DNA of 64,000 bases, taken from assembly GCF_016598595.1 (NCBI RefSeq), contig NZ_CP066786.1:78501-142500 (forward strand). Direction: 5' to 3'. Positions 54,906 through 63,108 of this stretch are shown piece by piece. The translations under genes and the position numbers were made by a program. Within the stretch, counting starts at the first letter, position 1. Every line of letters starts with the position of its first letter. Source of the DNA: Martelella lutilitoris. Its GTDB lineage: Bacteria > Pseudomonadota > Alphaproteobacteria > Rhizobiales > Rhizobiaceae. The notes below the pieces were generated by a model, which saw nothing but the letters and a program-made list of their open reading frames with translations, had not been told where the DNA came from and ran no database searches.

Positions 54906-55567
54906 TTTCCGGCCTCCTCTGTCTTCGGCGGGTTGAATTCGGAGGGTTCTGCCTGCTGCGGCAGAACGGTGCGGATCGCCCAGACGAGACCGCCGAGCAT
55001 GAAGAAGGCGCTCGGGGCGAGCAGCATCAGATTGAGCGGCGTGAACCAGCCGCCGTCGGCGACCACGGGAAAGACCTGATAGCCCATGAGCTTACCCGCG
55101 CCGAAGAGCTCGCGCGCGGAACCGATGACGATCAGCACCAGCGAATAGCCGAGCCCGTTGCCGAGCGCATCGACCATGGAGGGCAGCGGCGGGTTGGAAC
55201 GGGAAAAGCTCTCCGTGCGTCCCAGCACCAGGCAGTTGGTGGTGATCAGGCTGACGAAGACCGAGAGCTTGCGGCTGATATCGAAGAAATAGGCCTGCAG
55301 GAACTGGTCGATGACCACCACCAGCGAGGCGACGATGACGATCTGCACGATCAGGCGGATGGAATCGGGAATATGCCGGCGGATCAGGCTGACCAGAAGG
55401 GCCGAGAGCACCAGAACCGTGGTGAGTGAGGCCGACATGGTGAGCGCGGTCGCAACCGAGGTGGTCACGGCGAGCGCCGAGCAGATGCCGAGGATCTGCA
55501 GCGTCACCGGGTTTTGAAGGACGAGCGGCTCCGTCAGCGTCGACCAGAGATTGGTTGACCGGGCCAT
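54902..55567 (-). CDS. nqrD: Na+-NQR subunit D
   Basis: A 221-residue membrane subunit paired with NqrE. The conserved cysteines appear in ILGICSALAVTTSVATAL and LITTNCLVLGRTE. DALGNGLGYSLVLIVIG and FGAGKLMGYQVFP are typical segments. It lies one base after nqrC and overlaps nqrE by four bases. The C-terminal ten residues are hydrophilic. Confidence 0.95.
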   Translation of the reverse strand: MARSTNLWSTLTEPLVLQNPVTLQILGICSALAVTTSVATALTMSASLTTVLVLSALLVSLIRRHIPDSIRLIVQIVIVASLVVVIDQFLQAYFFDISRKLSVFVSLITTNCLVLGRTESFSRSNPPLPSMVDALGNGLGYSLVLIVIGSARELFGAGKLMGYQVFPVVADGGWFTPLNLMLLAPSAFFMLGGLVWAIRTVLPQQAEPSEFNPPKTEEAGK

Positions 55568-55568
55568 A

Positions 55569-56369
55569 TCAGAACTCCCCGCGCTGGACGGCGTCTATGA
55601 ACGGGCCGTAGCCCTCGGGTCCGCCCCAGAAGCGCATGATCTTGGTGAACGCGTTGCCGGTGCGCGTCGCGCCGGTAATGCCATCGACCTCGTAGTCGTT
55701 GCCGGCCGCACCCTTGGCGACGGCAAAACGCACTGTCCCGGTGGGATCGGCAAGCTCGGTGCCGGGGAATTGTGCAAGCCAGGCCGGCTCCTCGATGCGC
55801 CCGCCAAGGCCGGGGGTTTCGGCCTGGTTGGTGATCGCAAGGCCCGCAATCGTGTTCATGTCGCCGCGCAGCGCCACGATCGCGTCGATCGGCGCCTGGT
55901 AGCCCGGTCCGCTGATTGGCAGGAGCGCCAGCGAAATGTCGCCGGCTTCGTTGCGCAGGAGATAGATCTGGGCGTAATCCGGCCGCCGGCCGATGCCCGC
56001 CGTATCTTCCGCCGGCGCCAGCGTGGTCCAGTTGGCTGCGTCATCCAGGGCCGCGGCGAGCGTCGCAGGGGTCACATCCTCCGCGGCCTGACCCTTCGGC
56101 AGGTTGATGACGACGGTGGAGAGCGAACCGCCGGATTGCTCGAGAATTTGCGTCATGCCGGGAATGCCGGCGACGAGCGCCTCAAGCCGCGCCTGCTCCT
56201 CCGCCGCCCGGTTTGCCGCCTGGATCGGCCGCAGGATGACCGTTGCGCCGGAGACCATGAGGGCGCAGACGGCCGAAACGAGAAAGGCGATGACGACGGT
56301 CTTTGTCCGGTTTTCATTGGGCAGCGCCAGGAACCGGCGCCATGCCGAGAACGGGTTCAGGTCAGCCAT
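55569..56369 (-). CDS. nqrC: Na+-NQR subunit C
   Basis: A 266-residue subunit with one N-terminal membrane helix (TVVIAFLVSAVCALMVSGATV) and a periplasmic flavin domain. The covalent FMN motif is GITGATRTGNAF, matching the D-x-x-[ST]-G-A-T rule for ApbE, with the threonine as attachment site. GDMNTIAGLAITNQAETPGLGGRI is characteristic. The start MADLNPF overlaps nqrB by eight bases. It is the only visible FMN acceptor in the operon, since NqrB lacks the motif. Confidence 0.93.
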   Translation of the reverse strand: MADLNPFSAWRRFLALPNENRTKTVVIAFLVSAVCALMVSGATVILRPIQAANRAAEEQARLEALVAGIPGMTQILEQSGGSLSTVVINLPKGQAAEDVTPATLAAALDDAANWTTLAPAEDTAGIGRRPDYAQIYLLRNEAGDISLALLPISGPGYQAPIDAIVALRGDMNTIAGLAITNQAETPGLGGRIEEPAWLAQFPGTELADPTGTVRFAVAKGAAGNDYEVDGITGATRTGNAFTKIMRFWGGPEGYGPFIDAVQRGEF

Positions 56370-57138
56370 GACGTCTTCTCCTTTGGGCAAGCCACAGCGC
56401 AATGGCGGCTTCGTCCAGCAACGGGGCGGCAAGCGAGGTCAGAAGGGCGGCCGAAACCGCCATCTGCACGGGAGCGGCGCTCTTCCAGCCGAGCGCGAAA
56501 AGAATGATCAAAGCGCCGAAAAAGGCGCCGTTCAGCCAGCCGCCGAGCTTCGTCGAGGCGCTCGCTACGGGATCGGCGACAAGCAGCACCAGCACGACGG
56601 CAACGGCCGGCAACAAGGGGGCGATCGGCAGGCCGGCAAGATGCGCACCGCCGATGACGATGACAGCGCCGGCGATCACGCGCGCCGGCATGACGCCGAA
56701 GAGCGCGCCGAGAAGGGCGGCGGGAATGGCGGCCCAGGCAAGCGGCAGCGGCGGTTCCGGCCAGGGGGCGGTGACGAAGCCGAAGCCGAGAAAGGCGAGT
56801 GTGACAGTCGCCGGGTTCAGCACGTTGCGGCCCCAGCCGCCGAAGACGAGCTCGGCCATGACCGAGCCGAAAGAGATACCGAGAACGAGCTGCATGATGC
56901 TGAGCTCCTCCGGCGCGAGGATTGCGATCGCAAGCGCCGTCAGCGCGCCGGCGAAGGAAGGCGGCTGGGCGCGGGCGAGCATGAAGATCACGTGCCAGAG
57001 CCCGGAAATGATCAGCGCCAGCACCAGAAGGCCTGCGGCATCGAGCCCGCCATACCAGAGCCATGTCAGCGCCAGTGGCATCACCGAGATCAGCAGAAGC
57101 AGGGCGACGGTTTCCCGGTCCCACAAGCCGTGGCTCAT
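56362..57138 (-). CDS. nqrB: Shortened Na+-NQR subunit B
   Basis: A 258-residue membrane protein clearly related to NqrB but far shorter than the usual 410 or so. It keeps LGISFGSVMAELVFGGWGRNVLNPATVTLAF (core helix and GRNxLNPA loop, here in two parts), the C-terminal VADPVASASTKLGGWLNGAFFG with the conserved aspartate and LTSLAAPLLDEAAI. It lacks about 90 residues at the N-terminus and about 80 between GRNVLNPA and the next helices, the part that in Vibrio holds the SGAT motif for covalent FMN. It overlaps nqrA by four bases. It is not obviously broken: the frame is intact. Confidence 0.85.
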   Translation of the reverse strand: MSHGLWDRETVALLLLISVMPLALTWLWYGGLDAAGLLVLALIISGLWHVIFMLARAQPPSFAGALTALAIAILAPEELSIMQLVLGISFGSVMAELVFGGWGRNVLNPATVTLAFLGFGFVTAPWPEPPLPLAWAAIPAALLGALFGVMPARVIAGAVIVIGGAHLAGLPIAPLLPAVAVVLVLLVADPVASASTKLGGWLNGAFFGALIILFALGWKSAAPVQMAVSAALLTSLAAPLLDEAAIALWLAQRRRRHG

Positions 57139-58403
57139 GCCGGTGCCTCCTCTTTCTCAATGGCGTTCAGAAGTCCGCGCAACTGCGCGGCAAGCGGCGG
57201 CTCGGAGAAGGTGACGTAGTCAACCAGCGCCAGGTCCTCCTCAAGCAGTGAAAGCGCGCCAAGGCGGGCGGCGGCCTCCTGGTCGCCGGCCGAAAGCGCG
57301 CGCATCAGGGCGGCAGCGGGAATATCGCCGCCGAAAGCCTGCGACAGGGCGGCCGTCGGGATGATCGGCAGCGGCCGGGCGGCGCGGGTGAGCGCCGCGG
57401 AAAACCAGTGGCCGCGCCTTTTGCCGGAACCACGGGACAGAACGCTCGCCTGCCGGTCGCGCGGGCCGAGCCAATGGGCGGGTCGGCCGTCGAGTACGGA
57501 GCCGGCAAGCACTTGATAGGGGCCCGGCTGCACATGGCCGTGACAGAGCCCGCGCAGATCAGCGCCGGGCTGGCAGCGCAGAAGGCGCGGTTCGCGCATG
57601 GCCGAACCGGTGACGGTGACGAGCCGGGTCTCGGGCAGAAGACCCGTGGCGAGAAGATCGCCGAGATCGGCAATATCTTCCGCATGGATGTCCCAGACGC
57701 GGGCGTCGACTTCGGCCGGCGCGTGGTGGTGGATCTGGATGCCGGCGAGACCCTGCGGGTGCAGCGAACCGCAGGCGATGCGGCGGATGCTGCCCGCGTC
57801 GTCGAGGTCAAGGGATCTGCCCTTCGCCTCGCACAGGAAGACCTGATTGCCCGCCAGAAGCCTCAACGCGGAAAGGCCGCGCGATATGGCCTCCTCGCGG
57901 CCCCGGATGGCGTTGCGCGGATCGGGGGCTGCGGGCCGGGTGTCGGCGGCCATGACGAAGATCGCGGCGGGCGCTTCGGCAGGGGCAGGCATATGGCCAA
58001 AGGGCCGGCTGCGGAAAAGCCGCCACAGGCCGGCCTCCTGCATCAGGGCGCGCAATGCCGCAGCATCGCTTTCGGCCCTGTCGGTTTTAAAGGAATGCCG
58101 GTCGCCGCCATCCTCGCGGAACAGCAGCATCTGGATCAGCCTTCGGCCAGGATTGAGCTCGATCGCCGCTACCCGCGCAGGCATGGGCGCGACAAGCTTG
58201 ATTTCCTCTGCCGCACGCAGCGAGAAAAGCGGCTGACCCTGGGCGACGCGCTGGTCGACCTCGACCAGCGGCACGACGCGCAGTTCCTCGCCGGGGGCCG
58301 GCACAAGCGCCGCCTCTTCGGTCAGAAGCGTTTCGGCAGTATGGTCGTCGGGCAATGAGGGGCCGGTCGGCACGGACAGACCGGCGGAAAAGAGGCGGTC
58401 CAA
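57135..58403 (-). CDS. nqrA: Na+-NQR subunit A
   Basis: A 422-residue peripheral subunit which binds ubiquinone at the cytoplasmic side. It has PLVEVDQRVAQGQPLFS, similar to the biotinyl-like N-terminal domain, then IKLVAPMPARVAAIELNPGRRL; the middle resembles FVMAADTRPAAPDPRNAI and LHPQGLAGIQIHHHAP-type. It is diverged and slightly short. The start is TTG with GGGAG upstream. First gene of the nqr block; the cytochrome gene is divergent. Confidence 0.85.
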   Translation of the reverse strand: MDRLFSAGLSVPTGPSLPDDHTAETLLTEEAALVPAPGEELRVVPLVEVDQRVAQGQPLFSLRAAEEIKLVAPMPARVAAIELNPGRRLIQMLLFREDGGDRHSFKTDRAESDAAALRALMQEAGLWRLFRSRPFGHMPAPAEAPAAIFVMAADTRPAAPDPRNAIRGREEAISRGLSALRLLAGNQVFLCEAKGRSLDLDDAGSIRRIACGSLHPQGLAGIQIHHHAPAEVDARVWDIHAEDIADLGDLLATGLLPETRLVTVTGSAMREPRLLRCQPGADLRGLCHGHVQPGPYQVLAGSVLDGRPAHWLGPRDRQASVLSRGSGKRRGHWFSAALTRAARPLPIIPTAALSQAFGGDIPAAALMRALSAGDQEAAARLGALSLLEEDLALVDYVTFSEPPLAAQLRGLLNAIEKEEAPA

Positions 58404-58449
58404 AAAATCACTCCCAAGGCTTCGGCATCAAACAAACCACCCTGCCCGA

Positions 58450-58478
58450 CAATTGAATTGCTGGATCGGGCCGAATTG
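58450..58478. promoter_or_regulatory. AATTG repeats between nqrA and the cytochrome gene
   Basis: CAATTGAATTG (58450-58460, palindromic) and a further AATTG at 58474 lie in the 126-base divergent gap. They may be an operator or promoter element. Support is weak. Confidence 0.25.
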
Positions 58479-58529
58479 TTTAGCATGCACCAAGAGCAGA
58501 CTATGAATTTTCAGCGGGGGTGAAAAGCC

Positions 58530-59708
58530 ATGTCTTACGGAGTGAAGCGGTTTTCTTCAACTTTCATTGCAGTTATTGCATCGACATTGACGTTTGTCAA
58601 TTCCAATGGCGTCTCAGCTCAGGATAGCGGGGAAGGCGAGGCGGCGGTCGAGGCGCTTGAGCTCTTCGTCATGCCGCAATCGGGGCCGTTCCGTCCGGAC
58701 CAGATTTCGATCCCGCAGCAGAAGATGATCGAGGCCTGGGCGCGCTCTGCCCATGCCGATGCCTCGGCTGAGGCCTTTACCCACTGGGACGGCGAGGGCG
58801 AAGTGCCCGCAAGCTGTTCCACCTGTCACTCCGGCGCGGGCTTCCGCGCCTTCCACGGTCTCGACGGCAGCGCGCCCGGCGTGGCTGCGGCCGTGCCCGT
58901 CGGCGGCGTCGTCGACTGCGAGACCTGTCACAATCCGGGTCTCGCGGAGATCACCGCGATCACGTTGCCGAGCGGCATCGAACACCCGGTCAAGCCCGGC
59001 GTCGAGGCAGCCTGTCTCACCTGTCACTCCGGCCGCGCCGCCGGCGTGACGGTTTCCAGGGCCGTCGGCGAAAAGGCTGACGACACCCCGGATCCGGAGA
59101 TCGGCTTCGTCAATCCGCATTACGCGCTGGCCGGCGCCGTGCGTCTCGGCGCCGTCGGGGCAGGCGGTTTCGAATATCCCGGCAAGACCTATTCCGGCCG
59201 CTTCTTCCATGCCCGCCCGGTGGCCGACTGCGCCTCCTGTCATGATCCGCACACGCTGACGGTGGCGGAAGAGACCTGCCTCACCTGCCACGAGACCGGC
59301 AATTTCGACGCGATCCGCATTTCCCGCGTCAGCTATGACGGCAGCGGCGACCTCAACAAGGGCATCCGCTCCGATATTGCCAGCAATGCGGCGTTGCTGA
59401 TGGAGACCATCCGGGATTACGCCGCCAATGTCGCCGGCACGCCGATCGTCTACGAACCGCATTATCCCTATTTCTTCGTCGACGCCGATCAGGACGGTCG
59501 CGCCGACGAGGTTGACGGGCGGGCGGCGAGCTACAAGGCCTGGACCCCGCGCAGCCTGAAGGCGGCCTATAACTGGAAGTTCGTCACCGCCGATCCCGGC
59601 GCCTTCGCGCATAATCCGCAATATGCGCTGGAACTGCTCTATGATTCGATCGAAGACCTTTCGGGGCCGCTCGAGGTCGATATCAGCACATTGGGGATCC
59701 AGCGCTAA
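58530..59708 (+). CDS. Pentaheme periplasmic cytochrome c
   Basis: A 392-residue exported protein. A signal peptide (residues 1-30, ending VSA) precedes five CxxCH motifs: CSTCH (96), CETCH (130), CLTCH (162), CASCH (234) and CLTCH (250). There are several extra histidines that could be distal ligands. The C-terminal third has DADQDGRADE, like a calcium-binding loop. I do not recognise a named family; it could be a cytochrome c3/c552-like multiheme. Being divergent from nqrABCDEF, it may pass electrons beyond the quinone pool or to a periplasmic acceptor. Confidence 0.85.
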   Translation: MSYGVKRFSSTFIAVIASTLTFVNSNGVSAQDSGEGEAAVEALELFVMPQSGPFRPDQISIPQQKMIEAWARSAHADASAEAFTHWDGEGEVPASCSTCHSGAGFRAFHGLDGSAPGVAAAVPVGGVVDCETCHNPGLAEITAITLPSGIEHPVKPGVEAACLTCHSGRAAGVTVSRAVGEKADDTPDPEIGFVNPHYALAGAVRLGAVGAGGFEYPGKTYSGRFFHARPVADCASCHDPHTLTVAEETCLTCHETGNFDAIRISRVSYDGSGDLNKGIRSDIASNAALLMETIRDYAANVAGTPIVYEPHYPYFFVDADQDGRADEVDGRAASYKAWTPRSLKAAYNWKFVTADPGAFAHNPQYALELLYDSIEDLSGPLEVDISTLGIQR

Positions 59709-59733
59709 AGCGTTTCCGGGAAAAGCGGAAGCG
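59707..59733 (+). terminator. Hairpin after the cytochrome gene
   Basis: AGCGTTTCCG pairs with CGGAAGCGCT (one G-T pair) around a 7-base loop, overlapping the cytochrome stop codon by two bases. It resembles a widespread rhizobial intergenic sequence. No T tract follows. Confidence 0.45.
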
Positions 59734-59875
59734 CTGAGGGCGGCGATTTCAGACCTTGCCGCCGGGTCTTTTCGCCCGGCGGACATTCTGTCCCGTTGCG
59801 GCAATTGGCCCGGCCATGATATCGCAAGGCTTTTACCTGGCGGCGATGTCCGCTTTTACTTTCCTGCCGGAACGG

Positions 59876-60418
59876 ATGAAACGACCAATGAATACAAGCA
59901 AGGCCGAAACGCCGCGCGCCGTCATCGTCATGGGCGTGAGCGGGTGCGGAAAATCCTCCGTCGCGAGATTGATCGCCGAACGGATGGGCTTTGAGCAGGT
60001 CGAGGGCGACGACCTTCACCCGGCCGCCAATGTCGAAAAGATGAGCGCCGGCATCCCGCTTGAGGATGCTGACCGCTGGCCCTGGCTTGATCGTGTCGGC
60101 GCCGAGCTTGCCAGAGAGCGTCAAACGGGCGTGGTCGTGACCTGTTCTGCGCTGAAGAAGATCTACCGCGACCGTCTGCGCGCGACGGCGGGCCAGCCGC
60201 TCGCCTTCGTCTTCCTGAACGGCAGCGAAACGCTCCTCGCCGAGCGGATCGGCGCGCGCGCGGGTCACTTCATGCCGACCTCGCTTTTGAAAAGCCAGCT
60301 TGAGACCCTCGAAGACCCGAGCGGCGAACCCGGCGTGGTCACGGTTGATATCGACAATCCGCTGAAGGTGATTGCCGACAAGGCGGTTGCGGGGCTTGGC
60401 GCCGTATCTTTTTCTTAG
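59876..60418 (+). CDS. gntK: Gluconokinase
   Basis: A 180-residue P-loop kinase that phosphorylates gluconate to 6-phosphogluconate. The Walker A motif is VMGVSGCGKSSVA, followed by EGDDLHPAANVEKMSAG and PLEDADRWPWLD, both typical, and CSALKKIYRDRLR. The ATG at 59876 has GGAACGG upstream; one at 59888 is equally possible. It belongs to ordinary sugar metabolism and sits between the cytochrome and MFS genes. Confidence 0.92.
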   Translation: MKRPMNTSKAETPRAVIVMGVSGCGKSSVARLIAERMGFEQVEGDDLHPAANVEKMSAGIPLEDADRWPWLDRVGAELARERQTGVVVTCSALKKIYRDRLRATAGQPLAFVFLNGSETLLAERIGARAGHFMPTSLLKSQLETLEDPSGEPGVVTVDIDNPLKVIADKAVAGLGAVSFS

Positions 60419-60533
60419 CGCGTTCCCGACCGCTCAACTGCGCCTTGGTCGTCGACATCGCCTTATATTAGGCTTGCCTTTCGTTTTGCGTTCGGCCAGT
60501 TTTCACTCGGGTATACCGATCGGAGGGTGAAAC

Positions 60534-61799
60534 ATGGCGGTGACGGCGGGCGAGCGCAACCGGGCGCTTTTTCTGGGCAGCATGGGCGGCGGCCTGGAAT
60601 TCTACGACTTTGTGATCTACGCCACATTCGCCTCGCAGATCGGCAAGACCTTCTTTCCGGCCGAAGAGGCGTCGACCCGGCTGCTTGCGGCCTTCGCCGT
60701 GTTCGCCGCCGGCTATCTGGTGCGCCCCATCGGCGGCATTCTGTTCTCCCATTTCGGCGACCGGCATGGTCGCAAGTTGATGTTGCGCGTCTCGATCGCC
60801 GGCATGGCGGGGGCCACCTTTCTGATCGCCTTCATGCCCGGCTATGCCACATGGGGCATCTCGGCCACCGTCGTGCTGGTCGTGCTGCGCATGGTGCAGG
60901 GGCTTTGCCTCGGCGGCGAAATTCCCGGGGCGATGACATTGATCACCGAAACCATGCCGAAGCGGCGCGGCCTTGCCTGCGGCTTCCTGTTCATGATCAT
61001 CAATGTCGGCATGCTGGCCGCCCAGGCGGTGCAATGGGCGATCGAGCACCTGTTGAGCGATGCGGCGGTGCTCTCCTATGGCTGGCGCATCGGTTTCTTC
61101 ATCGGCGGACTGGTGGCGATTGCCGGCTTCATCCTGCGCGCCCGGCTTGCCGAAAGCCCGGCCTTTGCCGAGATGGAAGCATCAACCCACAAGGTGCCGC
61201 TGGCGGCGCTCTTCCGCGACAATGCCCGCGCTGTCTGGCTCGGACTGTTCATCACCGGCCTTGGCGCTGCCGCCGTGCCGCTGCTCTACCTCTACATGAA
61301 CAGCTATCTGACCGATTTCCTGCACTACGATCCGGACCAGGTGGCAACCGCCGTGCTTGTCGGCATCATCGTCTTTTCGCTGCCCATGCCTGTCGCAGGC
61401 GCCATTTCCGATTTCGTCGGCATCAAGGTGCCGGCCTTCGTCGCCGCCCTGCTGCTGACGATCGCTGCCATCCCCGTTTATGTCTGGATCCACGAAGGCG
61501 TGTCGTCGCTCCTGCCGGCCATGATCGTGATCTCGCTGATCGGCGCTTTTGCCTGGGGCGTGGGTCCGGTGCTGCTGACGGCAATCTTCCCGACGGATGT
61601 GCGCTATTCCGGCGTCGCTTTCGTCTACAATATCGGCTTTGCCATTGTCGGCGGGCTGACCCCGCTTCTCGCCACCTTCATCATCCAGCAGACGGGTTTC
61701 ACGCTCGCGCCCGGCTTCCTGCTGGCCGTCTTTGCCGCGCTCGCCACGGTCGCGATCTTCCTGACCCAGGTCATTCCGGCAGAGAAGTCTCAGCTCTGA
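60534..61799 (+). CDS. MFS metabolite/H+ symporter
   Basis: A 421-residue twelve-helix transporter of the metabolite:H+ symporter group (ProP/KgtP/ShiA-like). Marks are LGSMGGGLEFYDFVIYATF, GGILFSHFGDRHGRKLML between TM2 and TM3, and VVLRMVQGLCLGGEIPGAM. It starts ATG with CGGAGGG upstream and overlaps the 3' end of actS by ten bases, tail to tail. The substrate is an organic acid or similar, not specified by sequence. Confidence 0.9.
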   Translation: MAVTAGERNRALFLGSMGGGLEFYDFVIYATFASQIGKTFFPAEEASTRLLAAFAVFAAGYLVRPIGGILFSHFGDRHGRKLMLRVSIAGMAGATFLIAFMPGYATWGISATVVLVVLRMVQGLCLGGEIPGAMTLITETMPKRRGLACGFLFMIINVGMLAAQAVQWAIEHLLSDAAVLSYGWRIGFFIGGLVAIAGFILRARLAESPAFAEMEASTHKVPLAALFRDNARAVWLGLFITGLGAAAVPLLYLYMNSYLTDFLHYDPDQVATAVLVGIIVFSLPMPVAGAISDFVGIKVPAFVAALLLTIAAIPVYVWIHEGVSSLLPAMIVISLIGAFAWGVGPVLLTAIFPTDVRYSGVAFVYNIGFAIVGGLTPLLATFIIQQTGFTLAPGFLLAVFAALATVAIFLTQVIPAEKSQL

Positions 61800-63097
61800 T
61801 CGGCCATATCCGCCTCCATGCGCCATCGCGGCCAGGAGACGGTGATGCGCGCGCCGCCGACATTTTCGAAGGAAAGGCGTGCGCCCGAGCGTTCCAGAAG
61901 CGTCTTGGCGATGAACAGACCGAGGCCCAGACCGCCGGCGCGGCTGTCCGCCGGGTTCTTCTGCCGATCGGAAACAAAGGGGTCGCCAATGCGCGGCAGG
62001 ATATCGGGCGTGTAGCCGCCGCCGTCATCGGTGACGGTGATCGTGATCCGCGTCTCGCTGTAATGCGCCGCAATCTCCACCTTTTGGCGGGCATGTTCGA
62101 CGGCGTTTTCGATGATATTGCCAAGGCCGTACAGAATGCCGGGATTGCGATTGCCGACCGGCTCGCCGCCGGCCTCGCCGGAAACGCGTATCTCCATCTT
62201 TGAAACAAACGGCCGGTGGGGCGCGACCACTTCCTCGATCAGGGATGTCAGCGGCAGGAGCCGCATATGCGCCTCGTCCTCCTTGGAAAGCGAGGTGAGG
62301 CGGGAGAGTATGTCCCGGCAGCGCTGGCTCTGGCTGACGAGCAACTGCACGTCCTCGCCATGTTCGGGATCATCGCCAAGCGCCCGCGCCATCTCCTTGG
62401 CCACCACCGAGATCGTGGCAAGCGGCGTGCCGAGCTCGTGGGCGGCGGCCGCCGCCAGCCCGTCGAGCTGGGAGAGGTGCTGTTCGCGCTGCAGCACCAG
62501 TTCGGTCGCCGCCAGCGCATCCGATATCTGCTGGGCTTCGAGCGTGATCCGCTGGACGTAGAAGGCGGCAAAACCCAGCATGGCGATGATCGCGATCCAG
62601 ATGCCGAATTTCAGGATCGGCTCGATCTCCAGTGTGATGCCTGCATGCCATGGCAAGGGAAAGGGGCTGAGCGCCAGGGCCGACACGCCGGATACGGCAA
62701 AGGCCAGAAGCGCGAAGGCATAATGCAGCGGCAGCGCGGCGAAGGAGATGATCACCGGCACGCAGATCAGCGGCGCGAAGGGATTGGCAAGCCCGCCGGT
62801 CAGGTAGAGCAGCGCGGTCAGTTGCAGAAGATCGAAACCGATCATGGCAAAGGCGATGCGCGGGGACACGCGCTGGGTCGCCGGAAAGCTGACGCTCAGC
62901 ACCAGATTGCCGAGGGCGAGCGCGGCAATCAGCGCGAGCACGGGGATGATCGGCATCGGGAAATCGAGCCCGAAGGCCACCGTCAGTGCCGCTGCCGTCT
63001 GGCCGGCGACCGCCAGCCATCGGAGCCGCACGAGCGTCTGCAGGCGCAGGTTTCCGCGTCGCTCATGCCCCACCATGTCGGTGACCGGCTTGTTCAT
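61790..63097 (-). CDS. actS: Redox sensor histidine kinase ActS (RegB/PrrB family)
   Basis: A 435-residue membrane histidine kinase with about six N-terminal helices. The quinone-sensing motif GGLANPF is between helices 3 and 4. The H-box is AAAAHELGTPLATIS, with the redox cysteine in SQRCRDILSRL; ATP-binding N and G boxes are IIENAVEHA and GGLGLGLFIAKTL. The start at 63097 has AGGAG seven bases upstream, whereas 63112 overlaps the hrpB stop. It should phosphorylate ActR, whose gene is 10.5 kb away. Confidence 0.93.
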   Translation of the reverse strand: MNKPVTDMVGHERRGNLRLQTLVRLRWLAVAGQTAAALTVAFGLDFPMPIIPVLALIAALALGNLVLSVSFPATQRVSPRIAFAMIGFDLLQLTALLYLTGGLANPFAPLICVPVIISFAALPLHYAFALLAFAVSGVSALALSPFPLPWHAGITLEIEPILKFGIWIAIIAMLGFAAFYVQRITLEAQQISDALAATELVLQREQHLSQLDGLAAAAAHELGTPLATISVVAKEMARALGDDPEHGEDVQLLVSQSQRCRDILSRLTSLSKEDEAHMRLLPLTSLIEEVVAPHRPFVSKMEIRVSGEAGGEPVGNRNPGILYGLGNIIENAVEHARQKVEIAAHYSETRITITVTDDGGGYTPDILPRIGDPFVSDRQKNPADSRAGGLGLGLFIAKTLLERSGARLSFENVGGARITVSWPRWRMEADMADQS

Positions 63098-63108
63098 CGC
63101 ATTTCTCC

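Noticed and set aside
56362..57138. NqrB as a frameshifted pseudogene
   Set aside because: The frame is continuous, both ends overlap neighbours with normal ATGA-type junctions, and helices on both sides of the missing parts align well, so a true short form is more likely.
60511..60516. GTATAC hexamer upstream of the MFS gene as a further GntR operator
   Set aside because: Flanks are GG and CG instead of AT and AT, it is isolated from the aromatic locus, and there is only one copy.
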